23,680 nt of DNA from JACCQS01 sp050999295 (lineage in GTDB: Bacteria > Actinomycetota > Actinomycetes > Mycobacteriales > Geodermatophilaceae). Shown here one piece after another: positions 1 through 6,817 of this stretch. The translations under genes and the position numbers were made by a program. How positions within the stretch are numbered: position 1 is the stretch's first letter; each line of letters starts with the position of its first letter. Below the pieces are notes generated by a model. The model searched no databases. It was not told the DNA's origin and saw only the letters and a program-made list of their open reading frames with translations. Location: NCBI GenBank assembly GCA_050999295.1, contig JBPCPI010000232.1:1-23680 (forward strand), in the 5' to 3' direction.

Positions 1-233
1 GCGTTCGAGGTGACAGTGAAGCTGAAGAACGAGCAGCAGCTGCTTTCCCGCGCGGTCAGGTCCTGGACTGTCTCCAACAGGTCCGCGCCACCGGACAGGG
101 TCAGGCGCAGCTGCCGATCATGGATCCGTTCCTGTCGGCGTAGAGCCGAACTGCACAGGGCAGCGAATTCCGCTTGCCGCAGGGGCTGTTCGACAGTGGG
201 CAGGGTGCAGGCATCGGGTACCTGAACGGACAT
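1..233 (-). CDS. Small conserved Cys-containing protein divergent from merR (3' end outside window)
   Basis: The minus-strand frame opens at an ATG (plus 231-233) after a purine-rich ribosome binding site (GAGAGGA, plus 240-246). It stays open for 77 codons to the window edge, so the C-terminus is not seen. It begins MSVQVPDACTLPTVEQPLRQ and carries the segment DLTARESSCCSFFSF, with two adjacent cysteines. From memory, small proteins with this opening and a (S/E)CCSFF motif occur next to MerR-type regulators in actinobacteria; no biochemical function is known to me. Its promoter is the left arm of the palindrome it shares with merR, so it is probably controlled by that MerR and linked to metal or thiol stress (inference). 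The reading frame is well supported; the function is not. Confidence 0.75.
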   Translation of the reverse strand, partial: MSVQVPDACTLPTVEQPLRQAEFAALCSSALRRQERIHDRQLRLTLSGGADLLETVQDLTARESSCCSFFSFTVTSN

Positions 234-284
234 GGAAGTTCCTCTCGGTTGAGCAGCGGTCCGGGTGTCGGTGCAGCTAACCCG

Positions 285-316
285 ACGGTAAGCCCGTACC
301 CAGGTAGCAGATGCAA
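285..316 (-). promoter_or_regulatory. MerR-type promoter/operator firing leftward
   Basis: Read on the minus strand, this segment has TTGCAT (-35, plus 311-316) and TACCGT (-10, plus 285-290) with a 20-bp spacer. The spacer contains the dyad CTACC-TG-GGTAC. An overlong 19-20 bp spacer with a dyad between the boxes is the hallmark of promoters that MerR proteins activate by untwisting DNA. It points at the small protein starting at 233 and leaves a leader of roughly 45 nt with a ribosome binding site. Confidence 0.7.
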
Positions 317-422
317 CCCGAATGTGTTGGCACGGCCACAGTGCACCCGTCTGGTACGGACAACGCCTGACGCGTCGGGTGCACTGCAGACGAAGCAGCG
401 GATATGCGCGGCCGTGAGCACC

Positions 423-454
423 TTGCATCTGGTACCTGGGTACAGGTTTACCGT
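423..454 (+). promoter_or_regulatory. MerR-type promoter/operator firing rightward
   Basis: TTGCAT (423-428) and TACCGT (449-454) are separated by 20 bp that contain the dyad CTGGTACC-TG-GGTACAGG. The -10 box ends 7 nt before the merR ATG at 462, so merR mRNA is probably leaderless and the gene autoregulated. The arrangement matches the known design of MerR-family promoters. Confidence 0.72.
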
Positions 455-461
455 GGAGTTC

Positions 462-896
462 ATGACTCAGGGCCTGCGATCCGGACAGGTCGCCAAGGCT
501 GCCGGAGTAAACCGGCAGACGTTGCGGTACTACGAACGGCGCGGCCTGGTCGCCGAGCCCGAGCGCAGCCTCGGCGGGCACCGCCTCTATCCGCCGGAAA
601 CCGTCGACGTGCTCCGGGTCATCAAGGCAGCCCAACGGCTGGGCTTCACCCTCGAGGAGGTGGCCGATCTGCTCGCCGCCGGTGCACATCGGCACGGCCG
701 CCGCACCCGGGACGCGGGACTGCTGGGCCGGGCCGAGGCCAAGCTCGCGCAGGTGGAGCAGAAGATCGACGATCTCGCGGTCATCCGGGAGACTCTGCGC
801 GCCGCGGTGGCAGCAGGCTGTGACGATCTGATGACCTGCGCGCAGAGTCCCTGCTGCCCACTGCCCTTCGGCGAACTCTCCCGACCACGGAAGTAA
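462..896 (+). CDS. MerR-family transcriptional regulator, probably metal or thiol responsive
   Basis: This is a 144-residue protein with a N-terminal winged helix-turn-helix (residues about 4-70: SGQVAKAAGVNRQTLRYYERRGL, then GGHRLYPPE). A coiled dimer helix (about 84-115) and a Cys-rich tail (C120, C126, C131, C132) follow. The tail resembles the metal-binding loop of MerR/CadR-type sensors. The dimer-helix cysteine of classical Hg sensors (Cys82 of Tn501 MerR) is replaced by an AHRHG segment, so mercury specificity is doubtful; another soft metal or a thiol stress is possible. The ATG at 462 was chosen because the HTH begins directly after it and a -10 box ends 7 nt upstream. The upstream in-frame extension is just palindrome sequence. 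The stop codon TAA (894-896) is the first three bases of the downstream palindromic repeat. Confidence 0.9.
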   Translation: MTQGLRSGQVAKAAGVNRQTLRYYERRGLVAEPERSLGGHRLYPPETVDVLRVIKAAQRLGFTLEEVADLLAAGAHRHGRRTRDAGLLGRAEAKLAQVEQKIDDLAVIRETLRAAVAAGCDDLMTCAQSPCCPLPFGELSRPRK

Positions 897-944
897 CTGG
901 TCAGTTGCCGCAGTCGACGTAAGCGGCAAATGACCAGTTAGTGA
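894..944. repeat. Palindromic repeat family 1, copy A (convergent gene junction)
   Basis: The 18-bp arms 894-911 and 923-940 (one mismatch, 904/930) surround an 11-nt loop. The 51-bp sequence recurs at 2012-2062 in the same orientation with a single base difference (A917 versus C in copy B). Here it separates convergent genes and supplies the stop codon of each: TAA at 894-896 for merR and, on the other strand, TAA at 940-938 for the DUF559 gene. It could act as a two-way terminator hairpin, although there is no U tract. Confidence 0.9.
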
Positions 945-1900
945 TCCAACCCGAGGCGGGCATGGAGTTCTGTGGCTCCGCGCCGGGTGTACGAGGAAGG
1001 ATTGAGCAGGTCGTAGAACCGTTTGATGCGCTGTGGCTGGTGCTGTCGGCGTAGCGCGTCGTCGGCGTCTCGAAGAATGTGCACGGGCTCACGAAGGACC
1101 GACACCACGGAATATGAGTATGGCTCCCAACCCAGATCGTGCAGTTGTCGGTCACGGCGACGATCGCGCTCGTACTGGACCGGATCCCGGTGATACGCGC
1201 CGTCATACTCGGGGAGGCGCCGCGTGCCGGTGATACGCAGATCAGCTCGGGCAACTATCTGCTCGGAGTCCTTGATCGCGAACTGTGGCTCGACTGAGAC
1301 CCCGCTCGTCGTGTGCAGGACCCGGAGCAGTGTCTCCCCGGCCGATTCGGACCGACCGTCCAGCAGCGGTATCGCCTTGCGCAGCAAGCGAGCTCCCCGG
1401 CGACGCTGATCGGCGGCACGACGGAGCTCCTGTTCGATGCAGTCCCTCCTCTGCAGCGCCGAGTCGCCGAGGATCACCAGATCAAGCAGGGACAGGTGGC
1501 GCGCGCAGGCCAATATCGTCTCGGCAGGAGTGGCGACCGCTAGCCCGTCAAGCAGCACCGACGGGATCCGGACGCGGTGCCGGGAAACTCGAAGCCCTAC
1601 TCGCCGCGGGCGCAGATCCTGTTCACCGATCGCGATGAATGCTGGTAGATCCGGCCGCAGCTCGGGCAACCACCATCCGCGAAGTCCGGCGGCGCTCAGG
1701 CCGGTGAAGGTGATCTCGTCCCCGAGCAGACAGCGCCAGGCATGGGCTTGTTGTCCGGGCGTGCTGGGCTCGGTGGCTGGGACGTGCAGACCGCGGGCGA
1801 GGGGCCGCCATCCCGCTCGCCGTACCTCGCCGATGAGAACACTCTCGCCTGCCCCAGGGTCATGCACGCCCCAAGTTCGGCCCTGCGGGCTCGACTGCAT
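938..1900 (-). CDS. AbiEi-like / DUF559 endonuclease-fold protein
   Basis: This is a 320-residue protein if started at the ATG at 1900 (MQSSPQGR). The N-terminal half (…FTGLSAAGLRGWWLP…, …VLLDGLAVATPAETILACARHL…) resembles the actinobacterial AbiEi-like antitoxin/regulator layout. The C-terminal half looks like a DUF559/Vsr-type PD-(D/E)XK fold: ARADL, then LPEYDGAYHR, then DRRRDRQLHDLGWEPYSY. Such proteins are abundant in actinobacteria and are of unknown function. No toxin partner lies beside it. The open frame continues upstream to 2329, but that part crosses the second repeat copy and the opposing gene, so it was rejected. No clear ribosome binding site precedes 1900; a GTG at 1867 is an alternative. 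The gene lies between two direct copies of a palindromic repeat and ends inside one of them. Confidence 0.72.
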   Translation of the reverse strand: MQSSPQGRTWGVHDPGAGESVLIGEVRRAGWRPLARGLHVPATEPSTPGQQAHAWRCLLGDEITFTGLSAAGLRGWWLPELRPDLPAFIAIGEQDLRPRRVGLRVSRHRVRIPSVLLDGLAVATPAETILACARHLSLLDLVILGDSALQRRDCIEQELRRAADQRRRGARLLRKAIPLLDGRSESAGETLLRVLHTTSGVSVEPQFAIKDSEQIVARADLRITGTRRLPEYDGAYHRDPVQYERDRRRDRQLHDLGWEPYSYSVVSVLREPVHILRDADDALRRQHQPQRIKRFYDLLNPSSYTRRGATELHARLGLDH

Positions 1901-2005
1901 GGTTGAGGATCGGGCTAGCCGGATCGCCGACGTCGGGGGATCCGGTCGAATGTGCACAGCGGTACGGACTGTGGAAAGCCGGTGCGCATCGGCCCGCCGG
2001 TCGGA

Positions 2006-2064
2006 CCTCACTAACTGGTCAGTTGCCGCAGTCGCCGTAAGCGGCAAATGACCAGTTAGTGAGG
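2006..2064. repeat. Palindromic repeat family 1, copy B (divergent gene junction)
   Basis: The 24-bp arms 2006-2029 and 2041-2064 (one mismatch) flank the loop 2030-2040. The core 2012-2062 matches copy A (894-944) at 50 of 51 positions. Here the palindrome lies between the starts of two divergent genes, about 106 bp before the DUF559-type gene and 31 bp before the FAD dehydrogenase. A terminator role is therefore unlikely for this copy; an operator or a REP-like repeat fits better. Confidence 0.9.
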
Positions 2065-2094
2065 GTGCGAACCGACAGGGGCCATGCTGGGTCG

Positions 2095-4971
2095 GTGTCG
2101 TCGAACGCAGCTGATTCCGCTCAGGTCGTTGCCGCGTTGCGGCTCGCCGGGGTCGCCGAGGTTGACGACAGCGCGCTGAGCCGCTCGCTCTATGCCTCCG
2201 ACGCCTCGCTCTACCGGGTGCCACCGACCGCCGTGGTCCTGCCCCGAGACGTCGACGACCTGGCCGCCACTCTCGGTGTCTGCCGCGACCTATCGGTGCC
2301 GCTGACCATGCGCGGTGCCGGTACGTCAATCGCGGGCAACGCCGTCGGGCCCGGCGTCGTGGCCGACGTCAGCCGGCATCTGAATCGCATCATGCACATC
2401 GACGCCGAGGCTGGCACCGCCCTCGTCCAGCCTGGGGTCGTGCTGTCCGAACTGCAACGTGCCGCCGCAGCACACGGTTGGCGGTTCGGACCCGACCCGT
2501 CCACCCACAACCGGGCCACGATCGGCGGGATGATCGGCAACAACGCCTGCGGCTCGAGATCATTGGCGTACGGCCGTACCAGCGACAACGTTCGCGGCCT
2601 GGACGTGCTGACCGGCGACGGCGACCGGTTGCGCCTGGGCACCTTCGCCGAGTCCAGCCCCGCCACCGGTCTTGTGTCCGATACTGCGCGATTGTCCGCC
2701 CTGCGGGAACTGGTCGCCGGAAATCTGGCGACGATACGTACCGAATTCGGCCGATTCGCACGGCAGATCTCGGGCTACTCCTTGGAGCACCTGTTGCCCG
2801 AGCGGGGCTTCGATGTCAGCAAGGCGCTGGTCGGCAGCGAGGGCACGCTGGCGGTGACGCTGGCGGCCGAAATCCGGCTGGTCCGCGATCCGCCCGACCG
2901 ACGCCTCGTCGTCCTCGGCTATCCGTCGATGGCCGAGGCAGCCGATGCCGTGCCCAGTCTGTTGCCGCATCGACCGGTCGCCTGCGAGGGACTCGATCGG
3001 CGGATCGTCGACGTCCTGCGGGCGCGCCGTGGCCCGTCCGCCGTACCGCCGCTGCCGCTCGGGTCGGGCTGGCTGCTGGTCGAACTCGCCGGGCCCACCG
3101 CCGAGATCGAGGCGACCCTGCCCGCCCTGATCGCCGACGGATCCGCGCTGGAGAACCTCGTCGTTCGTGACCCCAACGCCGCGGCTGCGATATGGCGCAT
3201 CCGCGAGGACGGCGCGGGTCTGTCCGCGCGCACCGCCGCAGGCGATCCGGCGCATGCCGGCTGGGAGGACGCCGCCGTTCCGCCGGCGCGGTTGGGCGCG
3301 TATCTCCGCGACTTCGAAGAACTGCTGCGCGACCACGGCCGCACCGGATTGCCGTACGGACACTTCGGTGAGGGCTGTCTGCACATCCGGGTCGACTTCC
3401 CTCTTACCCGGCCGGGCGGGGCCGCCGTCTACCGCGACTTCGTGCTGGGTGCGGCGCGGTTGGCCGCCGCGCATGGCGGTTCCATGTCTGGGGAGCACGG
3501 CGACGGCCGAGCCCGCAGCGAGCTGCTCGCGCTGATGTACTCGACCGAGGCATTGCGGCTTTTCGAACGGGTCAAGGACCTCTTCGATTCGGGGCAGCTG
3601 CTCAACCCGGGCGTAATCGTCTCGCCCACGCCGATCGAGGCCGACATCCGGGTCACCGCAGCACCGCCGATGCGCCGCACGGAGCTTCCCGCCCTGTCCC
3701 TGGCCTACCGGCATGATCGCGGCGACCTCTCGATGGCCGTGCACCGCTGCACCGGAGTGGGAAAGTGCCTGGCCGACAACACGAGCACCGGTGCAGTGAT
3801 GTGCCCCTCCTTCGTGGCGACGCGCGAAGAGAAGGACTCCACCCGGGGCCGGGCGCGGGTACTCCAGGATGTGGTCAGCGGGCACCTCGATGGAGGATTC
3901 CACTCCGAGGCACTCGCCGATGCCCTCGACCTGTGCCTGGCCTGCAAGGGCTGCGCCTCGGACTGCCCGACCGGCGTCGACATGGCCTCGTACAAGGCCG
4001 AGGCCCTCCACCAGCGATACCGGCGACGGCTGCGGCCCCGGTCGCACTACGCCCTCGGCTGGCTGCCGCGCTGGGCCCGGCTGGTCCACCATTCGCCGGC
4101 CGCGACCAGCTTCGTGAACCGGCTGCTCGGCTCCCGGTCGCAGCATCCGCTGCTCAGCTTTGCCGCCGGGGTTGATCGTCGGCGGTCAATGCCGCCCTTG
4201 TCCCCCAAGACTTTTCGGCAAACCTGGACCGGACGAGCGGAGCCGGTGGCGGATCCCGCGCCGAACGGTGGCGTGGTCCTGTTCGTCGACAGCTTTACTG
4301 AGCACTTCAGTCCGGCGATCGGTACGGCCACGGTCTCCGTGCTCGATGCCGCGGGCTATGCGGTCACGGTTCCGGGCACCACTATGTGCTGCGGCTTGAC
4401 CTGGATCTCGACCGGCCAGCTGGACGGGGCACGACGACAGGTGCGCCGTACGGTCCGAGCGCTCGCCCCGTACGTACGCGCCGGCGCCCTGGTCGTCGGG
4501 ATCGAACCGTCGTGTACGGCCGTGCTGCGCAGCGACGCTGAGGAGTTGCTCCGCGGCGATGATGCGGTGCTGGCTCGGGAGGTGGCGGCATCGACCCGGA
4601 CCCTGGCGGAGTTGTTGAGCCAGACGCCGGGTTGGGCACCGCCGGATCTGCGTGGGACCAGGGTTATCGCCCAGCCGCACTGTCACCATCACGCGATCAT
4701 GGGCTGGTCGCCGGATGCCGAACTGCTCCGCCGGGCCGGGGCTGAGGTCCTGCGCCTGGGTGGCTGCTGCGGACTGGCCGGCAACTTCGGCGTCGAACGC
4801 GGCCACTACGACGTTTCTGTCGCGATCGCCGAGCATCAGCTGCTGCCCGCCGTGCGGGACATGGGGCCGGACGACCGGGTTCTCGCCGACGGCTTCAGCT
4901 GCCGCACCCAACTCAGCGACCTAGCCGGCGCCTCCAGCGAGCACCTGGCTGAACTCCTGAACCGAGCCTGA
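2095..4971 (+). CDS. FAD-linked oxidase fused to a 4Fe-4S/CCG-domain subunit (2-hydroxyacid dehydrogenase type)
   Basis: This is a 958-residue protein from the GTG at 2095. Residues ~45-270 form a PCMH-type FAD domain (RGAGTS at ~73-78; DPSTHNRATIGGMIGNNACG at ~134-153). The FAD-oxidase C-terminal domain carries GHFGEGCLHIRVD (~422) and SGEHGDGRAR (~465). An Fe-S domain follows with CTGVGKC (~551), MCPS (~569) and CLACKGCASDCP (~613). Two CCG motifs of the heterodisulfide-reductase/GlpC type come last (CCGLTW ~764, GCCGLAG ~889). The family (GlcD+GlcF/GlpC fusions, E. coli YdiJ-like) oxidises D-2-hydroxyacids such as D-lactate or D-2-hydroxyglutarate and passes electrons to the membrane; the substrate here is unknown. 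An earlier in-frame GTG (2059) lies inside the palindromic repeat and was not chosen. No ideal ribosome binding site is visible; AGGGG sits ~15 nt upstream. Confidence 0.9.
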   Translation: MSSNAADSAQVVAALRLAGVAEVDDSALSRSLYASDASLYRVPPTAVVLPRDVDDLAATLGVCRDLSVPLTMRGAGTSIAGNAVGPGVVADVSRHLNRIMHIDAEAGTALVQPGVVLSELQRAAAAHGWRFGPDPSTHNRATIGGMIGNNACGSRSLAYGRTSDNVRGLDVLTGDGDRLRLGTFAESSPATGLVSDTARLSALRELVAGNLATIRTEFGRFARQISGYSLEHLLPERGFDVSKALVGSEGTLAVTLAAEIRLVRDPPDRRLVVLGYPSMAEAADAVPSLLPHRPVACEGLDRRIVDVLRARRGPSAVPPLPLGSGWLLVELAGPTAEIEATLPALIADGSALENLVVRDPNAAAAIWRIREDGAGLSARTAAGDPAHAGWEDAAVPPARLGAYLRDFEELLRDHGRTGLPYGHFGEGCLHIRVDFPLTRPGGAAVYRDFVLGAARLAAAHGGSMSGEHGDGRARSELLALMYSTEALRLFERVKDLFDSGQLLNPGVIVSPTPIEADIRVTAAPPMRRTELPALSLAYRHDRGDLSMAVHRCTGVGKCLADNTSTGAVMCPSFVATREEKDSTRGRARVLQDVVSGHLDGGFHSEALADALDLCLACKGCASDCPTGVDMASYKAEALHQRYRRRLRPRSHYALGWLPRWARLVHHSPAATSFVNRLLGSRSQHPLLSFAAGVDRRRSMPPLSPKTFRQTWTGRAEPVADPAPNGGVVLFVDSFTEHFSPAIGTATVSVLDAAGYAVTVPGTTMCCGLTWISTGQLDGARRQVRRTVRALAPYVRAGALVVGIEPSCTAVLRSDAEELLRGDDAVLAREVAASTRTLAELLSQTPGWAPPDLRGTRVIAQPHCHHHAIMGWSPDAELLRRAGAEVLRLGGCCGLAGNFGVERGHYDVSVAIAEHQLLPAVRDMGPDDRVLADGFSCRTQLSDLAGASSEHLAELLNRA

Positions 4972-5088
4972 CCGAGCCATGCGGACCGAAACCTACGAGT
5001 TGATCATCGGAAATTCGGCCTTTGTTGGCTGATCCGGGCTACGAAACCCCCCCTTTTTCCGAGGGTCAACTTTCTCTCAGGCCAGCGC

Positions 5089-5601
5089 TCAGTCCACCTG
5101 GTGGGTGGTGGCGGCATGCCGGCGGGCGATGTCCCGATAGGCGGCCGGATTGGTCTGCACCCAATGCCGTGCTCGGTCGGTCAGCGACCCACGGACCCTG
5201 GCCGGCGTGCCGGAGGCCAAGGTCTCGTCCGGAATCTCGGTTCCGGGCGTGACCGTGCTCCCGGCCGCCACCAGCGCGCGGGCCCCGACCTGCGCACCAT
5301 CCAGGACGACGGCGCCGTTGCCGATCAGCGCCTCCTCACCCACGATCGCGCTGTGCACGATGCACAGGTGCCCAATCGTGGCGCCTGCACCGATCACGAC
5401 CTCGCCGTGCAGAACCGACCCATCCTGCACGTTGGCGCCGGCTTCGCCGAGGATCGCGCCGAAGCCACCCCGCAGGACCGCGCCGTACCAGACTGACGCA
5501 CCCGCCTCCACGGTCACGTCGCCGATGAGGTCAGCGGTAGGAGCGATCCAGGCATCCGGATGGACCTGCGGCGATCGACTCTCGAAACTGAACAGTGCCA
5601 T
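5089..5601 (-). CDS. Gamma-class carbonic anhydrase family protein (left-handed beta-helix hexapeptide repeat)
   Basis: This 170-residue protein is built of hexapeptide repeats (IAPTADLIGDVTVEAGASVW, VVIGAGATIGHLCIVHSAIV). That pattern predicts a trimeric left-handed beta helix. Histidines at the metal-site positions of the family are present (GSVLHGE and IGHLCIVH). Close relatives are PaaY/CaiE/YrdA-like proteins, some of which are zinc enzymes (carbonic anhydrase or thioesterase) while many are uncharacterised. The length is typical. The ATG at 5601 is preceded by TAGGGT with a 6-nt gap, indicating a leaderless transcript. It is convergent with the FAD dehydrogenase, with a 117-bp gap. That gap holds a weak, two-mismatch inverted repeat (4999-5010/5059-5070) of doubtful meaning. 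Confidence 0.88.
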   Translation of the reverse strand: MALFSFESRSPQVHPDAWIAPTADLIGDVTVEAGASVWYGAVLRGGFGAILGEAGANVQDGSVLHGEVVIGAGATIGHLCIVHSAIVGEEALIGNGAVVLDGAQVGARALVAAGSTVTPGTEIPDETLASGTPARVRGSLTDRARHWVQTNPAAYRDIARRHAATTHQVD

Positions 5602-5607
5602 CGCGCG

Positions 5608-5613
5608 ACCCTA
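5608..5613 (-). promoter_or_regulatory. -10 box for leaderless carbonic-anhydrase-like gene
   Basis: TAGGGT on the minus strand is followed by 6 nt and then the ATG (5601-5599). The spacing equals that before several other genes in this window. No convincing -35 box is seen. Confidence 0.45.
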
Positions 5614-5805
5614 GAGCCGGAGCGGATCAGCGCCCGGTGTACCCCCGTGATTTATCGACCAACCGGCCCCGTTCGGCCACCTCGCCCCAGCACGTCAACC
5701 GGGAGCGATCCACCACGGCGCAAAGATCACGTTTCTCCTGGACCTGCACAGGGCACAACACGAGCGAACCGGGGGCCGAGACTAGGCCAGCTGCCGGGCC
5801 GGGAA

Positions 5806-5818
5806 CTTACTATGTAAG
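5806..5818 (+). promoter_or_regulatory. TTAC-TAT-GTAA palindrome over a -10 box, copy 1
   Basis: The inverted repeat CTTAC-TAT-GTAAG contains TACTAT (5808-5813), a good TANNNT -10 box, about 14 nt before the GTG start at 5828. The same motif with one base changed occurs once more in the window, at 10192-10203, upstream of the other sugar-related operon. The overlap of a palindrome with the -10 suggests repressor control (inference). Confidence 0.45.
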
Positions 5819-5827
5819 GCTGCTCCC

Positions 5828-6817
5828 GTGCAGGAGAGCCCACGGTTACGGATCGCCATGATCGGCGCCGGCGGCGTCGCTGGTCGCCATGCCCAAACTC
5901 TGCGCGGGTTTCCCGATTTCGCAGTCGTCGCAGTCGCCGACCTGGACGCGGCTCGCGCTCGCGACCTTGCCGACGCGAGCCAGGCCAGGTCCTACTCCGA
6001 TCCCGTGGAGATGCTGGATTTCGAGTGTCCGGATGCGACCTACATCTGCGTTCCGCCCTTCGCGCACGGCCCGCCAGAGTTAGCCTGCATCAGCCGCGGG
6101 ATTCCGTTCTTCGTAGAGAAGCCGCTCTCGGTTGATCCTGCGGCCGCCGAACAGATCGCGTGCGCCGTGGAGGAGGCATCCCTGATCACGGCGACCGGCT
6201 ACCACTGGCGCTATTCAGACACGGTGACCGAAGCCGCGAAAATCCTGGCCGCCCATCCGCCCAGGTTGGTGAACGGTTCCTGGTGGGACAAGGTGCCGCC
6301 GGCCTCCTGGTGGGTACGGCGGGATCGATCCGGCGGGCAGGTCGTGGAGCAACTCACCCACGTCCTGGACCTGCTTCGCGTGCTGGTCGGGGAGGTGGCA
6401 GAAGTCCGGGCCTTCGGCGCTCACGCGCCGCGCCCGGATCACCCGGACAGCGACATCGACGATGTCACCGTGGCCACCCTGAAGATGGCCTCCGGGGCGC
6501 TCGGGACGCTGACCGCCTCCAGCCTGCTACGGCACAAGCATCGGGCCGGCTTGGACATCGTCGCCGATGGACTTGTCATCGAGCTGACCGAGACCGAACT
6601 GAGGGTCGCCACGGACGGCACACCGCACAGCCGATCACCGGGCAATGACGCCAAGGTCGATGTCGACCGGGCCTTTGTCGACGCCGTTGCCGGACGGGGA
6701 AATGACATACGTGCGCCCTACGCCGAGGCGTTGCGGACGCATCGACTCGGGCTCGCCGTCGCCGAGTCGGCAGCAACCGGGCGCGCGATCACCGTTGCGG
6801 ACGGCCGAGCGCTGTGA
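5828..6817 (+). CDS. Gfo/Idh/MocA-family NAD(P)-dependent oxidoreductase
   Basis: This is a 329-residue protein with a N-terminal Rossmann motif (AMIGAGGVAGRHAQTL, residues ~10-25). The family's EKP signature lies at ~97 (FFVEKPLSVD). The GFO/IDH C-terminal domain follows (GGQVVEQLTHVLDLLRVLVG, where the His lies in the usual catalytic helix). Family members oxidise or reduce hydroxyls of sugars, inositols and related compounds; the substrate cannot be read from sequence. The GTG at 5828 is the start because the Rossmann fold begins right after it. The stop overlaps the next gene's GTG start by 4 nt (GTGA), so the two are translationally coupled and probably act on one substrate. Confidence 0.9.
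   Translation: MQESPRLRIAMIGAGGVAGRHAQTLRGFPDFAVVAVADLDAARARDLADASQARSYSDPVEMLDFECPDATYICVPPFAHGPPELACISRGIPFFVEKPLSVDPAAAEQIACAVEEASLITATGYHWRYSDTVTEAAKILAAHPPRLVNGSWWDKVPPASWWVRRDRSGGQVVEQLTHVLDLLRVLVGEVAEVRAFGAHAPRPDHPDSDIDDVTVATLKMASGALGTLTASSLLRHKHRAGLDIVADGLVIELTETELRVATDGTPHSRSPGNDAKVDVDRAFVDAVAGRGNDIRAPYAEALRTHRLGLAVAESAATGRAITVADGRAL

Larger units (their letters stand above)
285..454. repeat. 170-bp imperfect palindrome between divergent genes
   Basis: The outer arms, 285-316 and 423-454, are reverse complements over 32 bp with 3 mismatches. A second, inner pair lies at 339-349 (CAGTGCACCCG) and 376-386 (its exact reverse complement), and a GACGCGTC palindrome sits near the centre (369-376). 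The outer arms coincide with the two MerR-type promoters. The inner pair is not explained by them and may be a further binding site or the trace of an inverted duplication. No direct repeats flank the structure, so a transposed element is not supported. Confidence 0.8.

Noticed and set aside
285..454. MITE with 32-bp terminal inverted repeats
   Set aside because: There are no flanking direct repeats, and the arms exactly match MerR promoter architecture with correct spacing to both genes.
101..463. 120-codon minus-strand frame across the merR upstream region
   Set aside because: Its first half is the antisense of the palindrome, so it resembles the plus-strand translation. The real minus-strand gene here is in another frame from 233.
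894..2062. Insertion sequence or composite transposon between the 51-bp repeats
   Set aside because: The repeats are direct copies, each internally palindromic. There is no transposase between them and no target-site duplication.
2059..2094. N-terminal extension of the FAD dehydrogenase from GTG 2059
   Set aside because: The first codons would lie in the arm of the palindromic repeat, and the extension has no family similarity.
2560..4146. 528-codon minus-strand open frame
   Set aside because: It is antisense to the FAD/Fe-S dehydrogenase, whose motifs are fully conserved on the plus strand.
4999..5070. Terminator between the FAD dehydrogenase and carbonic-anhydrase-like genes
   Set aside because: The 12-bp arms have two mismatches and a 48-nt loop, too weak to call.
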